The translations under genes and the position numbers were made by a program. Shown here one piece after another: positions 6,434-9,945 of a DNA stretch of 9,945 nt; the stretch's first letter is position 1, and every line of letters starts with the position of its first letter. Origin of the DNA: Erythrobacter sp. UBA3075 (GTDB lineage: Bacteria > Pseudomonadota > Alphaproteobacteria > Sphingomonadales > Sphingomonadaceae); NCBI GenBank assembly GCA_002367375.1, contig DFBR01000088.1:2220-12164 (forward strand). The letters run 5' to 3'. The notes under the pieces were generated by a model. It saw only the letters and a program-made list of their open reading frames with translations. It did not search any database and was not told the DNA's origin.

Positions 6434-7636
6434 TCAGCTTGCGGGTGTCAGGCGCAACAGTCGGCCTTCCTCGCCATCCTCGATCACCCATAGCGAACCG
6501 TCCGGCGCTTCGGCGATGTCGCGCAGGCGGTTGGGAAATTCGTAGCGTGCTGCTTCATCCGCGCTGTTCGCCGCAGCGTCGGTGGTGATGCGCGAAATGG
6601 AGGTGGTGCGCAGATTGGCGACCAGCAATTGGCCTTGCCAATCGGCGAACAGCTCTCCGCCATAGAAGGTCATGCCGCCCGGAGCGATGACCGGGTTCCA
6701 GCTGATCGCGGGCTTGGCAAAGCCATCGTCCGGCGTGTGATCGGGAATGTCGTCACCATTGTAATTGTCGCCGTTCGAGCGTGTGGGCCAGCCGTAATTT
6801 GCACCGCGCGTCACGCGGTTCAGCTCGTCACCGCCAGCGGGGCCGTGTTCCAACTCCCACAGCTGACCACTGGGATCGAAAGCGAGCCCGAGCAAATTGC
6901 GTTGGCCATAGGTCCAGATCTGGTCCGCTGGTGAACCCTGATCGGCGAAGGGATTGCCCGCCGCCGGGGTGCCATCAAGGTTGAGCCTTACGATGGCGCC
7001 CAGATTGTTCGACAGATCCTGTGCGGGCGTCTGTTCCTGACGATCTCCGCTGGATACGAAAAGATATTGTCCGTCCGGCGAAAAGACGATGCGGTGCGAA
7101 TAATGGCCCCGGCGCTCGCCGCCACGGCTCTGCTGCCAGATTTCCGTAAGCCCCTCGACCCGGCAAGAGCCTGCTTCCTCGCAGACCAGAGTGCCCATGC
7201 CGACGGCGGCAACGGCGGTGTCGTTTCCGGCATCCTTCGCCCAGCTGAGATAGACAGTCCCGCTGTCTGCGTAATCGGGAGCGAAGACGAAGTCGCCGAG
7301 CCCGCCTTGGCCTGCATATACGACATCCGGTAGTCCGGTGACTGTGCCAAGCCGTCCGCTGGCAGGCTCGAAGAACTTCATCGTTCCTGCCTTCTCGGTG
7401 ATGAATATCGCGCCCGTGACAGGCTCAAACTCCAGCGCCCAAGGCTCGGCGAATACGCCATAACTCGCGGCAGCAAAGGGCGAGGCGTCCTGCAACTCGA
7501 CAGGATCACCGGCCACCACATTGCCTGACGCGGCTGGCGAGGAGGTGGGAGCGGTATCCCCCGATTGCGCGCCGGTGCAGCTTGCGAGGGCGAGTGAGGC
7601 GGAGAATATGGCGGAGCTAAGGAGTAGGTTTCGCAT
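6434..7636 (-). CDS. PQQ-dependent aldose/glucose dehydrogenase-like lipoprotein
   Basis: A 400-residue protein of the soluble PQQ glucose/aldose sugar dehydrogenase family, a six-bladed beta-propeller that oxidises sugars with PQQ and Ca2+. Residues 1-20 are a lipoprotein signal, MRNLLLSS then a hydrophobic run and lipobox LASC with Cys20. The mature protein is therefore lipid-anchored, probably on the periplasmic face. Aligned from memory with the Acinetobacter enzyme, the catalytic His144 corresponds to His178 (GHYSHRIVFSPDG), Asp163 to Asp198, Arg228 to Arg246 (TYGQRN), Lys377 to Arg343, and Arg406/Arg408 to Arg370/Arg372 (NRLRD). LEHGPAGGDELN (262-273) is also classic. The usual G-R after the catalytic His is H-R here (His181). 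The start is fixed by the signal peptide; the open frame to 7993 is antisense to rnhB. The start codon shares CATG with rnhB. No strong ribosome site is seen (AAGG about 13 nt upstream). Substrate and PQQ source are unknown. Confidence 0.9.
   Translation of the reverse strand: MRNLLLSSAIFSASLALASCTGAQSGDTAPTSSPAASGNVVAGDPVELQDASPFAAASYGVFAEPWALEFEPVTGAIFITEKAGTMKFFEPASGRLGTVTGLPDVVYAGQGGLGDFVFAPDYADSGTVYLSWAKDAGNDTAVAAVGMGTLVCEEAGSCRVEGLTEIWQQSRGGERRGHYSHRIVFSPDGQYLFVSSGDRQEQTPAQDLSNNLGAIVRLNLDGTPAAGNPFADQGSPADQIWTYGQRNLLGLAFDPSGQLWELEHGPAGGDELNRVTRGANYGWPTRSNGDNYNGDDIPDHTPDDGFAKPAISWNPVIAPGGMTFYGGELFADWQGQLLVANLRTTSISRITTDAAANSADEAARYEFPNRLRDIAEAPDGSLWVIEDGEEGRLLRLTPAS
7618..7624 (+). promoter_or_regulatory. 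Strong ribosome binding site of rnhB inside the PQQ lipoprotein gene
   Basis: TAAGGAG lies 10 nt before the ATG at 7635. On the other strand the same bases encode Leu codons of the lipoprotein signal peptide. It decides the rnhB start in favour of 7635 over the in-frame ATGs at 7608 and 7521. Confidence 0.75.
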
Positions 7637-8273
7637 GTTGTCTGGAACGCCTTTTGCTGAATTTTGTGCCCGGCAGGCACCGCAGCCACTAATCGTCGGT
7701 GTGGATGAGGCTGGCCGTGGTCCTCTTGCTGGCCCGGTTGTGGCGGCTGCGGTGCTGCTCGGCAAGCCTGTCCCCAAAGGCGTAGACGATTCCAAGAAGC
7801 TGACCGCCAAGGCGCGCGAAAGGGCAGAGCAGGCCATCCGCACCAGCTGCGCCTTTGGCATCGGCATTGTCGATGTGGAGGAGATCGACCGGCTCAACAT
7901 CTTCGGCGCGACCATGCTGGCGATGAGCCTGGCGATGGAGAAACTGTGCGCAGCGACGGGCCGCGATGATTTCAGCACTCTGATCGATGGCAATCTGACG
8001 CCTCAGGGGCGCTGCGAGCACTGGCGTTGGCAGGCCGAGGCTATTGTCGGCGGGGATGGGCTTGAGCCTGCCATTGGCGCGGCCAGTATTCTTGCCAAAA
8101 CTTACCGCGATCGGCTGATGGTGGAGGCTGCGCAGGACCATCCGCATTACGGGTGGGAGCGCAATAAGGGTTACGGTTCGAAAGAGCATATGGAGGCACT
8201 GCGCCTGCACGGCCCCACGCCCTTGCACAGAAGGTCATTCTCTCCGGTAGCGCAGATGGAAATGGCGCTGTAG
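7635..8273 (+). CDS. rnhB: Ribonuclease HII
   Basis: A 212-residue RNase HII, which cuts the RNA strand of RNA-DNA hybrids and removes single ribonucleotides built into DNA. The four catalytic acids are visible: Asp24 and Glu25 in VGVDEAGRGPLAGPVV (21-36), Asp118 in LIDGN, and Asp141 in VGGDGLEPAIGAASILAKTYRD (138-159). DDSKKLT (51-57) and the C-terminal HYGWERNKGYGSKEH (171-185) are also family hallmarks. The start at ATG 7635 follows a strong TAAGGAG and gives an N-terminus of normal length. This start codon shares CATG with the divergent PQQ lipoprotein gene. The Na+/Ca2+ antiporter gene begins 11 nt after the stop, so the two are likely co-transcribed. In several alphaproteobacteria rnhB lies next to ccrM, as it nearly does here. 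Confidence 0.96.
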   Translation: MLSGTPFAEFCARQAPQPLIVGVDEAGRGPLAGPVVAAAVLLGKPVPKGVDDSKKLTAKARERAEQAIRTSCAFGIGIVDVEEIDRLNIFGATMLAMSLAMEKLCAATGRDDFSTLIDGNLTPQGRCEHWRWQAEAIVGGDGLEPAIGAASILAKTYRDRLMVEAAQDHPHYGWERNKGYGSKEHMEALRLHGPTPLHRRSFSPVAQMEMAL

Positions 8274-8284
8274 GGCGGGCAGCC

Positions 8285-9211
8285 ATGATTACTCTGATTG
8301 CTTCCATCATCGCCGGGCTTGTCGCCCTGTTCGTAGGCGGGGAATTGCTCGTTCGCGGCGCGGTGGCAATCGCTCACCGGCTGGGCATTTCCAATCTGGT
8401 GACAGGCGTGGTGATCGTGGGTGCAGCCACTTCCATGCCCGAAATGGTCGCCAGCGTGGATGCTGCGCTGATCGGTTCTCCCGGCATCGCATGGGGCAAT
8501 GTGGTCGGGTCAAATCTTGCGAACTCGCTGCTTATCCTTGGGACCACTGCGATTGTTGCACCGATTGCGATGCACGGGGTGGGCAAGCGCGATGCGGTGG
8601 TTGGCCTGATCGCCACGCTCGCCATCTGGGCGTTGACCGTGTCCCAGCTCGCCTCGCCGTGGATCGGCGTTGCACTGCTCGCGTCACTGGTGGTCTACAT
8701 CATCTGGCGCGTGAACCATCCGCCCGAAGATGCAGGCGGAGAGGAGGAGGACAATGAGCCGTCCTTGCCTATCGCCCTGCTGTTGTTCCTTGGCGGAGTT
8801 GCCGTGCTGATCGGTGGCGGACGATTGCTGGTCAGCGGGGCGGTAGAGCTGGCGACGATTGCGGGCATAAGCGAAGCGGTCATCGGGCTGACAGTCGTGG
8901 CCATCGGCACATCACTGCCCGAACTCGCTGCCACGCTGGCAGCGGCGCTGAAGGGGCGGGCCGATCTGGCGGTTGGCAATGTCGTGGGTTCCAACGTCTA
9001 CAATCTGCTGCTGATTAGCGGAGCAACGATGGCGATCGCGCCCATGCCTGTGCCGTCAGAGCTGTTGAATATCGAATTCCCCATCCTTGCCGTGTCGTCC
9101 GTCGTGATCCTGCTGCTCTGCCGTTATGCGCGCCACATCGGTCGCGGGATTGGCGCGCTGCTGCTGGCGGCCTTCGCTGTGAACACAGCGTTGGCGTTTG
9201 TCTGGCTGTAA
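8285..9211 (+). CDS. Na+/Ca2+ antiporter, CaCA family (YrbG-like)
   Basis: A 308-residue inner-membrane cation/Ca2+ exchanger with about ten helices, made of two inverted halves. Each half carries an alpha-repeat: VGAATSMPEMVAS (45-57) with GNVVGSNLANSLLILG (71-86), and VVAIGTSLPELAA (204-216) with GNVVGSNVYNLLLISG (231-246). The ion-binding acids of the family are Glu53 and Glu213, with Ser/Thr and Asn of the same motifs around them. The first repeat is AATSMPEM instead of the usual GTSLPEL, a mild deviation that keeps the Glu. A hydrophilic acidic loop, PPEDAGGEEEDNEP (146-159), joins the halves and may be the cytosolic linker. No Shine-Dalgarno is strong; GGGCGGG precedes the ATG. It lies 11 nt after rnhB and ends 192 nt before ccrM. 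Whether it exports Ca2+ in vivo, or another cation, cannot be told. Confidence 0.94.
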   Translation: MITLIASIIAGLVALFVGGELLVRGAVAIAHRLGISNLVTGVVIVGAATSMPEMVASVDAALIGSPGIAWGNVVGSNLANSLLILGTTAIVAPIAMHGVGKRDAVVGLIATLAIWALTVSQLASPWIGVALLASLVVYIIWRVNHPPEDAGGEEEDNEPSLPIALLLFLGGVAVLIGGGRLLVSGAVELATIAGISEAVIGLTVVAIGTSLPELAATLAAALKGRADLAVGNVVGSNVYNLLLISGATMAIAPMPVPSELLNIEFPILAVSSVVILLLCRYARHIGRGIGALLLAAFAVNTALAFVWL

Positions 9212-9221
9212 GGCGCGAAAT

Positions 9222-9241
9222 CGCAAGGGCGAGTCCTTGCG
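9222..9241. repeat. Inverted repeat CGCAAGG / CCTTGCG after the antiporter gene
   Basis: Seven-base arms at 9222-9228 and 9235-9241 flank a 6-nt loop, with a possible G-U pair extending the RNA stem. It begins 10 nt after the antiporter stop, where a terminator would sit, but no T-run follows, so intrinsic termination is doubtful. The first GANTC site (9231-9235) occupies the loop and the first arm base. Confidence 0.5.
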
Positions 9242-9259
9242 GCCACACCCCAGCATATC

Positions 9260-9284
9260 GAGTCTCGAACTCTCGCGGAGACTC
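9260..9284. repeat. Inverted repeat GAGTCTC-N11-GAGACTC framed by two GANTC sites
   Basis: Perfect 7-base arms at 9260-9266 and 9278-9284 with 11 nt between. Each arm contains a complete GANTC site. The 18-bp centre spacing is near two helical turns, so a dimeric regulator could read both. It could also fold as an RNA hairpin at the start of a long leader. Confidence 0.55.
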
Positions 9285-9333
9285 AACATCTTGTGTCGGA
9301 CTCTTTTCGTTCTCCCTCAACTGAGCATGCGTT

Positions 9334-9349
9334 GCGGCATATTTGCCGC
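9334..9349. repeat. Inverted repeat GCGGCA-TATT-TGCCGC before the -35-like TTGACC
   Basis: Perfect 6-base arms around a 4-nt centre, directly next to TTGACC at 9350-9355. The position fits an operator. A 16-bp dyad of this kind is uncommon by chance but not decisive. Confidence 0.5.
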
Positions 9350-9379
9350 TTGACCCCGGGACTCCAAGGACTCACACCC

Positions 9380-9388
9380 TGTGGATAA
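9380..9388 (-). promoter_or_regulatory. Consensus DnaA box in the ccrM leader
   Basis: TGTGGATAA is the exact reverse complement of the DnaA box TTATCCACA. It ends 15 nt before the ccrM GTG and just upstream of the ribosome site. DnaA also acts as a transcription factor in alphaproteobacteria, so it could tie ccrM expression to replication. I saw no second full match in the window, and a lone box does not make an origin. Confidence 0.6.

Positions 9389-9945
<557 letters not shown>

Noticed and set aside
7521..7634. Longer rnhB start
   Set aside because: It would add 38 residues antisense to the lipoprotein signal region and ignore the strong TAAGGAG before 7635.
7637..7993. Longer start for the PQQ lipoprotein
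   Set aside because: The extension is antisense to conserved RNase HII motifs and would bury the clear lipoprotein signal peptide.
9222..9241. Rho-independent terminator after the antiporter
   Set aside because: The stem is fair but no T-run follows, so I list it only as an inverted repeat.
9380..9388. Replication origin signal
   Set aside because: A single DnaA box without repeats or an AT-rich unwinding element is not an origin; regulation is the simpler reading.

Overview
The window looks like a chromosomal segment of an alphaproteobacterium, most likely of the Sphingomonadales (Erythrobacter/Altererythrobacter/Sphingomonas-like). The base composition is GC-rich, and it carries the alphaproteobacterial cell-cycle methyltransferase gene ccrM and an alphaproteobacterial DUF1285 - CoA pyrophosphatase - CCA-transferase gene string. 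Every complete gene looks intact. I see no mobile element, CRISPR array, rRNA or tRNA.

Layout, left to right. Bases 1-321 are mostly non-coding; a minus-strand gene that starts with a signal peptide may leave the window at the left edge. On the plus strand follow a bacterial voltage-gated sodium channel (322-1110) and parC, the topoisomerase IV A subunit (1181-3484). ParC ends 12 nt from a convergent minus-strand cluster. Read in its own direction that cluster is a GNAT acetyltransferase (6367-5831), a DUF1285 protein (5803-5258), a NudL-type CoA pyrophosphatase (5261-4659) and the CCA-adding enzyme (4666-3497). The last three overlap end to end (4 and 8 nt), so they are very probably one transcript. 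Upstream of them, in the same direction, is a lipoprotein of the soluble PQQ glucose/aldose dehydrogenase family (7636-6434).

The PQQ lipoprotein gene is head-to-head with rnhB (RNase HII, 7635-8273): the two ATG start codons share one CATG, so each 5' leader lies inside the other gene. rnhB is followed 11 nt later by a CaCA-family Na+/Ca2+ antiporter (8285-9211). After a 192-nt gap comes the first half of ccrM (GTG start at 9404), cut off by the window end.

The most interesting stretch is the ccrM leader (9212-9403). CcrM family enzymes methylate GANTC. By my hand scan this leader holds six GANTC sites within 143 bp, against ten in the rest of the window (about one per kb). All six have a central G or C, while nine of the other ten have a central A or T. 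The leader also holds a perfect consensus DnaA box 15 nt before the GTG, plus three short inverted repeats. Together these suggest a methylation- and replication-sensitive control region for the methyltransferase's own gene. That is an inference from sequence and needs testing.
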